DNA of 40,610 bases from Flavobacterium psychrophilum (GCA_945890865.1 CAMDDB010000025.1:1-40610); one strand, 5' to 3'. Numbered from the stretch's first letter, positions 16,781 to 26,775 are shown. Numbers and translations are program-made. Notes: generated by a model not told the origin, from the sequence alone.

Positions 16781-17634
16781 TAATTACTATTATACTTCCT
16801 AAACTGTAGCTGAAAGATCAACAATAAAATATTTTTAGATTTTTTCAAATCTAAAAATATTAAATATCTAAAAAACATCTTGAATAAACGATTTAATAAG
16901 CTTTTGTGAAAAGTCCCATTTGTTTTAACTGAAATTAATGCTTGAGATTTTAAGCGATTCAAATGATATTCCCCATAATCTCTAGGATAATTTCTATTGG
17001 AAACACTACTATGGTGCAATATACTTGCAGACTTGATTACATATGCGCCTGTTCCTTTTGTATTTACTCGATAGATCATTTCATTATCTTCTCCGTAATG
17101 GAAAAATTCTTCATCAAAAAAATAACCACCGATAGTATTTTTTAATTCAACACAAAAAAACCAACACGCCGCCTGTACAAAATCAACTTTGACCATATCT
17201 GTTTCGATTTTATTTAAAAAATCGCCCACAAACGTATTAAAATTAAATTCTAGATTCTCATTGTCAATTTTTTGTAAGGGACTTAAGACAGAATCTTGAA
17301 CATAATAATTGATTAGACTGCTAGTCAAATTTTCAATTAATTCAATATCGTCGTTTAATAACAAAACATACTTGTAGCCTAAATCAATAGCTTTGTTTAT
17401 TCCTAGGTTGTTAGCTTTACCAAAGCCAAGATTTGTGCCCTGACTAATAATCAAGATATTTTTAATTTTATAATCTTCAATGAACTTTTCAATTATTTCA
17501 AGAGTGTTATCGCTGCTGTTATTATCAACGAATATAATATCCGTATCACGCTCCCACTCTACCCAGGATTTAAGATATTTTCCTAAATGCTCAGCAGAGT
17601 TGTATAAAACGGTAATTATACAGGTTCCTACCAT
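16780..17634 (-). CDS. Glycosyltransferase family 2, rhamnosyltransferase-like
   Basis: 284 residues. VDNNSSDNT (36-44), the NLGFGKANN stretch (68-76) and LLLNDDIEL (91-99) are typical of the WbbL/RfbN-like GT2 branch, several of whose members transfer L-rhamnose from dTDP-rhamnose. Nothing in the window makes dTDP-rhamnose, so the donor could instead be one of the deoxysugars made here. The ATG at 17632-17634 lies three bases after the upstream stop. Composition is strongly AT-rich compared with the transferases at 9-15 kb. Confidence 0.85.
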   Translation of the reverse strand: MVGTCIITVLYNSAEHLGKYLKSWVEWERDTDIIFVDNNSSDNTLEIIEKFIEDYKIKNILIISQGTNLGFGKANNLGINKAIDLGYKYVLLLNDDIELIENLTSSLINYYVQDSVLSPLQKIDNENLEFNFNTFVGDFLNKIETDMVKVDFVQAACWFFCVELKNTIGGYFFDEEFFHYGEDNEMIYRVNTKGTGAYVIKSASILHHSSVSNRNYPRDYGEYHLNRLKSQALISVKTNGTFHKSLLNRLFKMFFRYLIFLDLKKSKNILLLIFQLQFRKYNSN

Positions 17635-17637
17635 ATT

Positions 17638-18756
17638 TTAACTATTTACCATGGTAATAAAATTTTCACCAAATTGCCTTTGTTTTTCACTGTATTGGAA
17701 ATCCGTGGTTTCTCCTCGTTGTTCATATAACACGATTAATAAATCACTCAACCGCCTGTAATCATCTACATCAAAATATTTCGCCTTGGTATCGAGCTGT
17801 TCGATATTAACTTTTAAATTTGAGGCTAGTATAGGTTTATTAAAAAACATACCGTCTTCAATCACGGTACTCCAACCCTCAAATTTAGACGGCTGGACCA
17901 GACCAATTGACTTTTGAATTAGCCCAAGTTGAACTTTGCGATCAATAAATCCTAAACTCTTAACATTCCTTCTGACATTTGGTAGTTCCAACATAGGCAG
18001 AATGTTTTTTTGGAAATGCTCCTCATTTCGTGGGTCATGTTCTTTACCGGTAAACACAACCATAAATGGCAAACAATCCTGATTCAAATACTCAATTGCC
18101 TTGAGAACAAGAATCTGATTTTTGTGCCCCCAAAATTGGTTGGGACAAATAATAAAAGGCCGATCAATTTGAAAATAGTGCAAATCTGTATCTTCAATTT
18201 CATCATTAAATGTCGCAAATCGCAAAATATGTGTTTTGGGAAACGTTTGGTGCGGAAATAATTCCTTCATATGGCTTTCAACAGATTCGCTACTTAAAAC
18301 CAATTTGCGCGCGTTCATAAAGGTATTTAAATATTGTTTTTTTCTTTTTGAAATATCCTCTTTTTCAAATAGGTGAGGCATATCAAAGCACTGAAAATCA
18401 GGAATCCAGTAAAATTGATTTTCTTTTGGAGTCTTACTAAAAAAATCCCATTCATTGAATAATGGAAATATTGCATCTAGTTTTTTATTATATATCCGCG
18501 GTATTTTTATTTTAAATAAATACAACAACACCTTTTTTAGTAATCGTATGTTTTTATTACTATCCATATAGGCCAAATCATATTTGAGATTTTTAAAGGT
18601 TAAATCTAAAAATTTCTCTTCCCGTGAGTCTATAAATAAAATTACTTCGATGTCATTTGGAGCTATTAATTCTATTGCTCTAATCAAATTATAAACATAT
18701 ATTGTTCCCCCAATCCAATTAGGATAATACCTATAAACTATTCCTATTTTTTTCAT
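17638..18756 (-). CDS. Glycosyltransferase family 4
   Basis: 372 residues. The N-terminus has an acceptor-side glycine motif (NWIGGTIYVYNL), and the donor domain has CPNQFWGHKNQ (204-214) and FEGWSTVIED (292-301), a variant EX7E motif common in mannosyltransferase-like GT4 proteins of capsule loci. The ATG at 18754-18756 overlaps the stop of the upstream SDR gene as ATGA. Retaining transferase; specificity unknown. Confidence 0.85.
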   Translation of the reverse strand: MKKIGIVYRYYPNWIGGTIYVYNLIRAIELIAPNDIEVILFIDSREEKFLDLTFKNLKYDLAYMDSNKNIRLLKKVLLYLFKIKIPRIYNKKLDAIFPLFNEWDFFSKTPKENQFYWIPDFQCFDMPHLFEKEDISKRKKQYLNTFMNARKLVLSSESVESHMKELFPHQTFPKTHILRFATFNDEIEDTDLHYFQIDRPFIICPNQFWGHKNQILVLKAIEYLNQDCLPFMVVFTGKEHDPRNEEHFQKNILPMLELPNVRRNVKSLGFIDRKVQLGLIQKSIGLVQPSKFEGWSTVIEDGMFFNKPILASNLKVNIEQLDTKAKYFDVDDYRRLSDLLIVLYEQRGETTDFQYSEKQRQFGENFITMVNS

Positions 18757-19655
18757 TGTAATAGTGTTTTTATACCTTCAAAAATTCCAATCTTAGGCTC
18801 CCAATCGATAAAAGCTTTTAATTTTGATACATCCGCCAACAAATGCATACGCTCTACCTTCCGAATTCTTTCAGGATGTTGTTTAATTGTAATCTTTTCT
18901 CCTAGACAGTATTCAAAAGCTTCTACGATTTCCGTCACCGAATATTCTCGTCCCTGACCTAAATTAAAAATATCAATTCCTTCTTCAAATTTATGCATTA
19001 ACAAATAAATGGCGTTTGCCATATCACTAGTATGAATAAAATCCCTTTTAGGTTCTAAATTACCTAACTCAATTTCTCGCTTCCCTTCGACAATTTGAGC
19101 TTGTATTTCTGGAATCAAATGAGGATTAGTTTCGTTAGGACCAAAAGCATTAAAAAAACGACAAATTATAGTCGGAATACTCGTTCTATTATGTAAGTTT
19201 TGACATAAATATTCACCAGTCAATTTAGATAATCCATAAATATCTAAGGGCCCTGTAGTTTCATCCTCAGAAATACAGTTTTCTAAAATCGGATATACAG
19301 CAGCAGTAGAGGCGTAAAAGATCTTATTAACCGAATCAGTTTGTGCGCATGCATCTAAAATATTCTTTGTACCTTCTATATTAATTTGTGATGATTCAAA
19401 AGGATATTTGTTACAATAGGGGATAAAATGCACTGCCGCTAAATGTATCACCCACTCAGGTTGTATTTCTTTGAAAATTTCAAAAACACGGCTTCTATTA
19501 CGAATATCCTCAACATAAAATTGTTTGTCCGGAATATTTATTAAAGTTCTGTCACCGAAAGAACAATTATCAATAGTATAAATTTCATGGTGTCGAAACC
19601 TAGCGTAAACTGCGCTTCCTATAAAGCCAGATATACCCGTTATTAATATCTTCAT
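18753..19655 (-). CDS. NAD(P)-dependent sugar epimerase/dehydratase (extended SDR)
   Basis: 300 residues with TGISGFIG (6-13), the STAAVYP active-site serine region (116-122), the catalytic Y140 and K144 in DIYGLSK, and RDFIHTSDMANAI later on. These features define extended SDR nucleotide-sugar enzymes such as GalE-type 4-epimerases. The substrate is not clear; a UDP-hexose or UDP-N-acetylhexosamine 4-epimerase is the most conservative guess. The gene overlaps both neighbours by ATGA, sitting between two transferase genes whose donor it may supply. Confidence 0.83.
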   Translation of the reverse strand: MKILITGISGFIGSAVYARFRHHEIYTIDNCSFGDRTLINIPDKQFYVEDIRNRSRVFEIFKEIQPEWVIHLAAVHFIPYCNKYPFESSQINIEGTKNILDACAQTDSVNKIFYASTAAVYPILENCISEDETTGPLDIYGLSKLTGEYLCQNLHNRTSIPTIICRFFNAFGPNETNPHLIPEIQAQIVEGKREIELGNLEPKRDFIHTSDMANAIYLLMHKFEEGIDIFNLGQGREYSVTEIVEAFEYCLGEKITIKQHPERIRKVERMHLLADVSKLKAFIDWEPKIGIFEGIKTLLQ

Positions 19656-20554
19656 AATTTTAATTTAAACAACATTGATAAAAGTCTCAACTTTGACTTT
19701 TTATTAAAAAACAGGTAAAATATCATACATCTCTCCTTAAAATTACAATTACTTAAACAATCAAAATATGACATGTAGAATTTTGTTTTAATAGTTTTGA
19801 TTAATTTCTTATTTTTTAAAAATAACAACTCTGTATTCAACTTTTTCTTAAAAAACGCAAATTGTTTAATCCGTTTGTCCGAATGAGAAATACTATTGGG
19901 TAATATTCTGTATACCGCGGTTCTATAATCTATATAATATAAAGTAGCATTATTCCGAAAAATCGATAATACAATATAAAGATCCCATAACGTATTTTCG
20001 ATAACTGATACATTATTAATCACATCGACCAAACATTTCCTGAACATAAAAGTAGGAGAGTTTAAAAAATTACTCCCCTGTTCAACATAGCCTTCTAAAC
20101 TACTCCAAGACTTTAGACTCAACCGATTTATCTCCGGCAGTTTTATATACTCTTTACTCAATTCATCAAACCAATAGGCAGCTGAAAAAACTAAGCCAAT
20201 ATCATTATTCCCGAGTAATATTTGAAGTTGTTCGTTTAATTTATTGTCGTTCAACCAAAAATCATCTCCATCACATATGGCAATAAATTCACCTTGACAC
20301 TCATTGAATCCCCAAAAAAAATTTTGCTGCATACCTTTGTTTATGCTGTGATTAAACAATTTGAAGTCTATATTCGTATTTTGTCTATTCATCAAAAAGC
20401 CTTCAATCACTTTTCTAGTATTATCAGTAGAACAATCGTTACAAATTACGACTTCAACTTTTTCATCAATAACCTGCTTATCTATTGAACTTAGATTTTC
20501 TAAAATATAATTTTCTTGATTATAGACCAAAACTAAAACACTAATCTTATACAT
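19652..20554 (-). CDS. Glycosyltransferase family 2
   Basis: 300 residues from the ATG at 20552-20554; a TTG three codons upstream is possible but less likely. GT-A motifs are VLVLVYNQENY (6-16), NDCSTDNT (39-46) and CDGDDFW (94-100). The C-terminal third is rich in Lys, Phe and Asn, matching the very AT-rich DNA here. It overlaps the upstream SDR gene by eight bases and follows the deoxysugar genes directly, so it may use that deoxysugar as donor; this is inference from position only. Confidence 0.85.
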   Translation of the reverse strand: MYKISVLVLVYNQENYILENLSSIDKQVIDEKVEVVICNDCSTDNTRKVIEGFLMNRQNTNIDFKLFNHSINKGMQQNFFWGFNECQGEFIAICDGDDFWLNDNKLNEQLQILLGNNDIGLVFSAAYWFDELSKEYIKLPEINRLSLKSWSSLEGYVEQGSNFLNSPTFMFRKCLVDVINNVSVIENTLWDLYIVLSIFRNNATLYYIDYRTAVYRILPNSISHSDKRIKQFAFFKKKLNTELLFLKNKKLIKTIKTKFYMSYFDCLSNCNFKERCMIFYLFFNKKSKLRLLSMLFKLKL

Positions 20555-21443
20555 CTGTATCAATCCAATTTTTAAACTTCACAATTTCAAAATCATTCAG
20601 AATTTTTTGAATTTTAGAATAGTCAAAAATCGTATCTCCTGATTCTAACACCAAATCTCTTTCCGAAAACGGACAGAATTCAATCTCCATTTTATATTTT
20701 TTTGCCACTAAAATACCAACTTCAAGAATCGAAAGATTCTCTCCTATGATATTAAAAACCTCATTTTTAGAAATCAAACTACCAAAATATAATTGCTTAC
20801 AAATATCCATAACATGTGTAAAGGTTCTTCGCATGTCGCCGGATCCAAACACTTTTATGTTCATACCCTTCTTGGCTTGATCCATAAAAAATCCAATAGT
20901 ACCATATGACGACTTTAGTCCCATTTCATTGCCATAGGGCACCCCAATTCTGAATACAGTATAATTTATATTAAATTTTAAGCGGTAAATTTCTAAAATA
21001 TTTTCACACACAAATTTATTCAATGCATATGTTGTCTTAAATTCTTTCTGACTATCTTCTGTCAATTTCTTGTTTTTTTCACCTCTGTAAACTAATCGAG
21101 TGGATGGAAAAATAATTTTATTGTTATAACTACTAAATCTTTTTATATTATCAAGTACGTTGACAAGACCTAATTCATTCAAAATTATATAATCATATGT
21201 GTTCTCGATTGAAATTTCAGTACCCGTTAATCCCGCAAAAAAATAGATTAAATCGTAATTAAAATTTATTCTTTTAACAATTTCTGAATCACTAATATCA
21301 ATTTTTTCATATGTAAAACCTGTATTAATAGCCTTATCATCCTTATCAAATAGAACGATATCTACCAACCCTATATCCTCACTTAAAAACTTTACAAGAT
21401 GACGGCCTAGAAAACCATTACAACCAAAAACAGCAACTCTCAT
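20547..21443 (-). CDS. Extended SDR, putative sugar 4-ketoreductase or epimerase
   Basis: 298 residues. GCNGFLG (7-13) is the nucleotide-binding glycine motif, FPSTRLVY (112-119) holds the serine/threonine region, and Y139/K143 (YALNK) are the catalytic pair. It is a divergent SDR of the type that reduces 4-keto sugars at the end of deoxysugar pathways, and it overlaps by ATGA with the Gfo/Idh ketoreductase gene that follows the 2,3-dehydratase gene. In that setting a 4-ketoreductase finishing a 2,6-dideoxyhexose is the best guess; epimerase activity cannot be excluded. Confidence 0.8.
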   Translation of the reverse strand: MRVAVFGCNGFLGRHLVKFLSEDIGLVDIVLFDKDDKAINTGFTYEKIDISDSEIVKRINFNYDLIYFFAGLTGTEISIENTYDYIILNELGLVNVLDNIKRFSSYNNKIIFPSTRLVYRGEKNKKLTEDSQKEFKTTYALNKFVCENILEIYRLKFNINYTVFRIGVPYGNEMGLKSSYGTIGFFMDQAKKGMNIKVFGSGDMRRTFTHVMDICKQLYFGSLISKNEVFNIIGENLSILEVGILVAKKYKMEIEFCPFSERDLVLESGDTIFDYSKIQKILNDFEIVKFKNWIDTDV

Positions 21444-22432
21444 TGTATATAATTTATAATTGCGTTATTCCTAACTTCCTCGAGTAAATTTATAAAACTT
21501 TGACTTCTCCTAGTTTCATTATATTCGCATACATTGTTTATATCCAAATATAATCTATTTAATAAATGAACAAAGTGATTCTCGGAATCAAATAATTTAC
21601 GCTCTCTTGAATTTTCAATTTCAACCAAAACTTCTGGTTTTACACCTGGTCCCGCTGTAAAAATGCGATTTGCCGTGATTTTGCCCTTGCTGCCCCAAAT
21701 TTCAAGATTACATTGGTAATAATTATCAAAACCAAAATTTATATGCGCGGTTTTTCCACTTCCATCAATTAATAAAGCACCTCCATATAAATCTATGTTT
21801 CTACTCCTATCAAAATTCAAAGAGGAAGTTACATAAAACTGTTGCGAAAAGTCCAATAGTAACGAACTTATAATAATACCATACGCTCCAGCATCGTTCA
21901 ACGAACCTCCGCCTAAAAATTGGGAATAACGTATATTATCCAAATCCTGAAAGGGTGGAAACCCAAACGATGCACTAATTGATCTAATTTCCCCGATATA
22001 ACCATTATTAATTTGTTCTTTTATAAATTTAAATTGCGAGTGGTACTCGAACATAAAATTCTGCTTTACTACTAAATTCTTTTCAATGGCAATCTTGCTT
22101 ATTCGATCAAACTCTATCTTATTTAAAACTATAGGTTTTTCTACCAAAACATGCTTTCCGTTTTCTAATGCTTTACATATCCATTCAAAATGTAAACTAT
22201 TTGGTAATGGTATATAAACCAAATCAATGTTAACGTCTCCTACCACTTCCTCATAGTCCGAAACAATAGTTACATCTTGATTCTCAAAATTTAGGTCGGA
22301 TAACAATGCACTCTTTCTAGAAGCAATCTTCTTAATTGAAAAATATTCACACTCTTCAAATGCCCTTTTCATGTGTTTCTTAAACACATTTGCGTAACCT
22401 AAAACACCAACATTTAAACAGCCTTTACTCAT
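21440..22432 (-). CDS. Gfo/Idh/MocA oxidoreductase, putative NDP-sugar 3-ketoreductase
   Basis: 330 residues from the ATG at 22430-22432 (a TTG two codons earlier is the other option). The Rossmann start is VGVLGYANVFKKH (8-20) and EKP lies at 98-100; GGGSLNDAGAYGI in the second half is the substrate-domain segment. Gfo/Idh enzymes such as KijD10, SpnN and OleW reduce the 3-keto group left by NDP-hexose 2,3-dehydratases in 2-deoxysugar pathways. Its gene overlaps the 2,3-dehydratase gene by eight bases, exactly the pairing expected. Class certain, 3-ketoreductase role well supported by context. Confidence 0.85.
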   Translation of the reverse strand: MSKGCLNVGVLGYANVFKKHMKRAFEECEYFSIKKIASRKSALLSDLNFENQDVTIVSDYEEVVGDVNIDLVYIPLPNSLHFEWICKALENGKHVLVEKPIVLNKIEFDRISKIAIEKNLVVKQNFMFEYHSQFKFIKEQINNGYIGEIRSISASFGFPPFQDLDNIRYSQFLGGGSLNDAGAYGIIISSLLLDFSQQFYVTSSLNFDRSRNIDLYGGALLIDGSGKTAHINFGFDNYYQCNLEIWGSKGKITANRIFTAGPGVKPEVLVEIENSRERKLFDSENHFVHLLNRLYLDINNVCEYNETRRSQSFINLLEEVRNNAIINYIQ

Positions 22433-23825
22433 ACACAAAAGTAGAAATTAAACTGCGCGCTTGGATATTAAAAATATTATTAAATCTAAGTAAACTTTGA
22501 ACTTGGTTCAACGTTAACCAAATATATCTTTCAGGCAAGATCTGATCAAAATCATCGTTTGCTAACACAACAATATTACGATTCACATCATGATAAAACC
22601 TTCCACCTTCTTCTGATAAGTAATTATCAAATAAAACTATTTTACCATTATCAGAGTTTAATAAGTAATCCAAGTAAGGTACTTCGTAACTCGGATCTTT
22701 ATAATCACCAGTAATGCATTGTACTGTTGGGGCTAGTTCAATTATATCAAGGTTTCCGCATTCAATTTTTGACTGTACCAATATATAAATTATTCCATCA
22801 ATTTCCTTCAAAATGAACGCACAAATTCCCGGATTACATGGCCTAATCATTGGTTGGGTCCAATTCGTAACTTCGCGATTCTCTATTGAAACATTGACCC
22901 CAATAACTTCAAAAAATTTATTATCGCGATGATAAATTTTTTGTTCATCATAAATCCAATCCCCTAGATCAAGTAAATTACAATTGCGCGTTATTAGTTC
23001 ATATTGGAATTTTAAATTCGTGATAAATGAAGAGACTTCAAATAAACTATTTAAAATCCCATGATTCTTTTGAGAAGACTTTAATAATGAACGCCCGAAA
23101 ACACTTAAACTTTCGAAATCAATATGTTGGGTGAATTCTTGTAAATTATTAGAAATACCAGATAATACCGTTCTTGTATCCATATTTACTAGATTAGGAA
23201 TTTTTAATAGTTTTTTTATTTGATTTAATGTCAACCAAATAAATTCATCTGATATTTCAACGATTTCTGCATAAACAACAAGATTCCTATTCCTCTTTTT
23301 TAGGAAACGAGCACCTTGTTCAGACTGAAGTTGGTCAATAATTATATGGTCTTTTTTTATATTTTGAAAATACTCCAAAAATTTTGGGGCATTTCCATTA
23401 TGGACTTTAGTGAAGTTGCTTTTTGTCGCTTGTACCGTGGGAGATAATTGAATTACATTAATATTCCCTGGTTCAATTTTCGCTTGAATTAAAAAGTGTA
23501 AAACTCCATCTATAATTTTACACAATATTCCTAGTATTCCAATTTCTGGCTGATTAATAATTGGTTGCTTCCAATTGTTCACATTACCCCAATTAGTCTC
23601 AACTTCTATACCCTCAATAGAAAAGAATTTATTTGATTGGTGCTTGATTTTTCCTAAATTTTCATCGAAACTCCATTGATTTAAATCTTTCAAACTGATT
23701 ATTTCTACATTTACTTTAGTCTTGTTTTTTAAATTCTCAATCCAATCAAATACATAATCAATTTCATGCAAAGACACTTTTGATTGCCCACTTTGGTAAA
23801 TTGATTCAGCGAATTTATCATTCAT
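22425..23825 (-). CDS. NDP-hexose 2,3-dehydratase (EvaA/TylX3/SpnO-like)
   Basis: 466 residues, the usual length for the family, made of two homologous halves. In the first, WKQP (85-88), QPEIGILG (92-99), QAKIEPGN (114-121) and QLSPTVQATKSN (126-137) match family signatures; in the second, WTQP (322-325), QSKIECGN (351-358) and ELAPTVQC (363-370) repeat them about 237 residues later, each half ending in IWLTLNQ. Known members remove the C2 hydroxyl of NDP-4-keto-6-deoxyhexose, starting 2,6-dideoxysugar synthesis in antibiotic producers. The product needs a 3-ketoreductase, and the next gene encodes one. The ATG at 23823-23825 overlaps the previous gene by eight bases. The nucleotide (CDP or dTDP) is not known. 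Confidence 0.9.
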   Translation of the reverse strand: MNDKFAESIYQSGQSKVSLHEIDYVFDWIENLKNKTKVNVEIISLKDLNQWSFDENLGKIKHQSNKFFSIEGIEVETNWGNVNNWKQPIINQPEIGILGILCKIIDGVLHFLIQAKIEPGNINVIQLSPTVQATKSNFTKVHNGNAPKFLEYFQNIKKDHIIIDQLQSEQGARFLKKRNRNLVVYAEIVEISDEFIWLTLNQIKKLLKIPNLVNMDTRTVLSGISNNLQEFTQHIDFESLSVFGRSLLKSSQKNHGILNSLFEVSSFITNLKFQYELITRNCNLLDLGDWIYDEQKIYHRDNKFFEVIGVNVSIENREVTNWTQPMIRPCNPGICAFILKEIDGIIYILVQSKIECGNLDIIELAPTVQCITGDYKDPSYEVPYLDYLLNSDNGKIVLFDNYLSEEGGRFYHDVNRNIVVLANDDFDQILPERYIWLTLNQVQSLLRFNNIFNIQARSLISTFVYE

Positions 23826-24903
23826 TCCTAAGGTAATTTAATAAACTGTTTGAATAGTTTTCCATATTAAAATATTTATTGTAGCAATTTATTACTTCAA
23901 TACAATAAGTCTGATAATTCTCTGTTATTTCAATGATTGCTTTTTCGAATTCGCGTTGATTATTAATGAAAATGCCAATACCGTTTTCACTTACAAAAGA
24001 GTTTAAATCCGAATTTCCAAGAACTATAACTGGTTTACCGTTCCTAAGAAACTCTACTAATTGATTTGATGCAAACCTAATGTTGAAGAAATTTAAATCA
24101 TTTATATTATATGATATTACTCCAATCTGACATTGTTGTAGTACATGATACATTTCGTTTGGTTCAAGAAAAGTTTCTGAAATCTCTATGTTCATCAACC
24201 TCGGTTCTCTTTCAAAAATTTTATAATCAATATATCCATGAAATTTCAAACTATAATCAATATTTTTTTCGGTAAAATATTTTACCAACAAATCAGATTG
24301 GCTTCTGCCACCGTTTATACCTCCTATCTGTAAAATTTGTGGTATTTTGTACTCAATTTTTTTTTCAATTTTTACAGGCGGTAAAACTAACGGTAATTCA
24401 AAAACTTTCAGTTTGTTTGTTATATCATACGTTAGCTTAAATAAATTCAACCTATTTTTATCTTGAATAATCAGATTTGGATGTTTTTTAAGACAATAAA
24501 CCAATAAAAAATTTAATATCCTGTAGATTTTTCTGTTGTATAAATGATTGTCTTTGGTGATAAAATCATGACTCCAAAGATAGGAATTTTTAAATCCAGC
24601 AAAAACAGTATTTATAAATATAAAATTATCTATTGATATAGCATTATCATATTTTCTTGAAAGCCGCCTTAATTGAAAAAACTGTAATATAAAATTAAAG
24701 TTTTTTCTCACAGAACTTAATCCATATTTAAAAAAATTGATTTTAAAGAGCTTCTTGTGGATTTCTAATCCTCTTTCTTCAAAAATAAATATATCGCAAT
24801 CATAATGTATTTCGCAAAAGTCAGTTAAATACCTGACATGTGGATACTGATGCGGGCCAGAATTTGGAAATGGTGTTATTATCAACAGTTTATTCTTTTT
24901 CAC
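23818..24903 (-). CDS. Putative GT-B glycosyltransferase (GT4-like)
   Basis: 361 residues from a GTG at 24901-24903, which gives a natural V/MKKNKLLIITPFPNSG beginning; another GTG at 24919-24921 would add six residues and overlap the previous gene by 11 bases. There is no in-frame ATG. The protein is rich in Lys, Asn, Ile and Phe. GT-B features are weak but present: IGGINGGRSQ (about 198-207) as the hinge motif, a cytidine/uridine-pocket-like ISYNINDLNFFNIRFASNQ region and NGKPVIVLGN (about 300). No clear EX7E motif. It lies between the aminotransferase and 2,3-dehydratase genes, so it is a good candidate for transferring the deoxysugar made there. Confidence 0.75.
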   Translation of the reverse strand: MKKNKLLIITPFPNSGPHQYPHVRYLTDFCEIHYDCDIFIFEERGLEIHKKLFKINFFKYGLSSVRKNFNFILQFFQLRRLSRKYDNAISIDNFIFINTVFAGFKNSYLWSHDFITKDNHLYNRKIYRILNFLLVYCLKKHPNLIIQDKNRLNLFKLTYDITNKLKVFELPLVLPPVKIEKKIEYKIPQILQIGGINGGRSQSDLLVKYFTEKNIDYSLKFHGYIDYKIFEREPRLMNIEISETFLEPNEMYHVLQQCQIGVISYNINDLNFFNIRFASNQLVEFLRNGKPVIVLGNSDLNSFVSENGIGIFINNQREFEKAIIEITENYQTYCIEVINCYNKYFNMENYSNSLLNYLRNE

Positions 24904-24910
24904 ACCGTAT

Positions 24911-26014
24911 CTATAAAACACCTATGACTAATTCCACCTCGTACATTTCCAACCCCAACCCACTAGGCAAATAAAAACCGCATCTTGCCATATTTTCAGC
25001 AACCGGATAGTTTTCACCTTTAAATAAACCCATATTTTGGAAAACGGGCTGTTCATGCATACACCAGAAAAAGGGTCTTGTACCTATTTGAAGCTTTGTT
25101 AATTTTTCAATCGTTTGGTTTTTTAATTCTTCACTTTCCGCGACTAAACCAAAAATCCAATAAATGTTATCAGAGTAATCAGTACTTTCCAAAGGCAACT
25201 GAAATCCTTTTATATCTCTTAGCCCTTTTTGATAGGCCCTTCCTATCTCTCGCTTCTTTTTGATGTGAAAATCAATCTTTTCTAATTGTGCCAAACCTAA
25301 TGCTGCCTGTAAATTCGTCATTCTATAATTCCAACCTAATTCATAATGAACAAACCTTGGTTTATCCGGTTCGAATGCCAGATTTCTCAATTTTCTGCAT
25401 CGCTCAGCCAAATCGGAATTGTTGGTTAAAATCATTCCTCCCTCACCCGTTGTTATATGCTTGTTCGGATAAAAACTAAAAGTACTGATATCGCCAAAAG
25501 AACCTACCCTTTTATCAAAATAGGTTTGTCCATGCATTTCGGCTGCGTCTTCTATAAGATAAATATTATTTAATTTACATAGTTCTATTAATGGATTAAG
25601 ATCAACAGGTAAACCATAGATGTGAACTGCTATAATGGCTTTGGTTTTACTCGTAATTTTCCGAGCTACCTGTTCAATATTCATATTCCAAGTATCGATG
25701 CACGAGTCCACTAATACCGGAGTTGCTCCGCTTCGAACAACTTGTATTATTGGCGAAATTATTGTGAACGTGGGAAGTATCACTTCATCTCCAGGTCCAA
25801 TGCCAAGTGCCGCAATTGCAATATCTAAAGCAGCCGTTCCGTTTGCAACGGCTATACCATATTCACAACCAATGTAGTCAGAAAAGTCATTCTCAAACTT
25901 TTGAATAAAAGGACCCTCACTTGAGATCCAGCCAGTTTCTATACATTCCGTTAAATATTTTAACTCGTTTCCTGAAAGTAAGGGTGTATTAACGGGTATT
26001 GATTTATTTATCAT
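24911..26014 (-). CDS. DegT-family 4-aminotransferase, perosamine synthase-like
   Basis: 367 residues. K185 in SFYPNKHITTGEGG is the PLP lysine; GTAALD (59-64), PTFTIIS (81-87), HIYGLPVD (131-138) and EDAAEMHGQTY (155-165) match GDP-perosamine synthases (RfbE/Per) almost throughout. That enzyme transfers an amino group from glutamate to C4 of GDP-4-keto-6-deoxymannose. No GDP-mannose 4,6-dehydratase is in the window, so it may act on GDP-sugar made elsewhere or on another 4-keto-6-deoxysugar, for example the 2,3-dehydratase pathway product. The ATG at 26012-26014 lies in an 11-base overlap with the methyltransferase gene, suggesting that amination and methylation act on the same sugar. Confidence 0.88.
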   Translation of the reverse strand: MINKSIPVNTPLLSGNELKYLTECIETGWISSEGPFIQKFENDFSDYIGCEYGIAVANGTAALDIAIAALGIGPGDEVILPTFTIISPIIQVVRSGATPVLVDSCIDTWNMNIEQVARKITSKTKAIIAVHIYGLPVDLNPLIELCKLNNIYLIEDAAEMHGQTYFDKRVGSFGDISTFSFYPNKHITTGEGGMILTNNSDLAERCRKLRNLAFEPDKPRFVHYELGWNYRMTNLQAALGLAQLEKIDFHIKKKREIGRAYQKGLRDIKGFQLPLESTDYSDNIYWIFGLVAESEELKNQTIEKLTKLQIGTRPFFWCMHEQPVFQNMGLFKGENYPVAENMARCGFYLPSGLGLEMYEVELVIGVL

Positions 26015-26774
26015 GCTTTTTTAAAATATATGTTACGCCCCATGTATTAACGGATGGTTGTTTCATTGTTTGAAATTCATGAGATTCTATTAACTCAAAA
26101 CCACTGAACTCAGCCATCAATCTAATTTCTGGGGTTGAAAAATGTCGCATAGGATGTGTTTCACTAAAAACTTCAATAGTATTGGATGTTTTGTCTTTGA
26201 CAAAAATTTCAAAATTCACATCTACCACATTTCTATCTTCATCCATTATAGATTTTGCAATTCTAGTAACTTCAATTCTGTCATTTTCAACTTTTCGAAT
26301 ACGTGTTTCAGGCTTTTGAAAATAAACGGCGGGTGTGTACCAAACATCGAATATGAAAACTCCTCCATTATTCAGAAGTTTATGCACTCCTTTAAAACAG
26401 GATAAAATTTCTTCTGTTTTTGTTAGGTAACTCATTACGTGAAAAAGAGAAATTGCAGCATCAAAAGTTTTTGGCAGTGTGAGTTTTGTCAACTCAGCTA
26501 TATTGCCTTGCAACACATCAAAAGATTTGATGTTCTTACCCTTGACCTCCTTAACCATTTCTTCACTCAATTCTATGCCCTGAATGAAACTAATAAAAGG
26601 ATATTTTACCAAATATTCTGCGTGTGCGCCGCTACCACATCCTAGTTCTAGTATGTCAAGACTTTGATTTGGAAAGTGCAATATCAATAACTTAGCTATA
26701 TAGTCTGATTCCTCAGAATATTGTTTTTGATAGTTGATAAGGTCGTAGTAGTAACTGTAAAATTCGAAATTCAT
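26004..26774 (-). CDS. Class I SAM methyltransferase, possibly sugar N-methyltransferase (TylM1/DesVI-like)
   Basis: 256 residues from the ATG at 26772-26774, one base after the previous stop. The SAM motif is ILELGCGSGAH (41-51), with FDVLQGNIAEL as the acidic second strand and LNNGGVFIFDVW later. The FYSYYYDLINYQ start and the RHFSTPEIRLMAEFSGFEL tail follow the pattern of TylM1/DesVI-type enzymes that N-methylate amino-deoxysugars. Its overlap with the 4-aminotransferase gene supports N-methylation of a 4-amino sugar. Methyltransferase class is certain; N- versus O-methylation is inferred. Confidence 0.82.
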   Translation of the reverse strand: MNFEFYSYYYDLINYQKQYSEESDYIAKLLILHFPNQSLDILELGCGSGAHAEYLVKYPFISFIQGIELSEEMVKEVKGKNIKSFDVLQGNIAELTKLTLPKTFDAAISLFHVMSYLTKTEEILSCFKGVHKLLNNGGVFIFDVWYTPAVYFQKPETRIRKVENDRIEVTRIAKSIMDEDRNVVDVNFEIFVKDKTSNTIEVFSETHPMRHFSTPEIRLMAEFSGFELIESHEFQTMKQPSVNTWGVTYILKKHDK

Positions 26775-26775
26775 T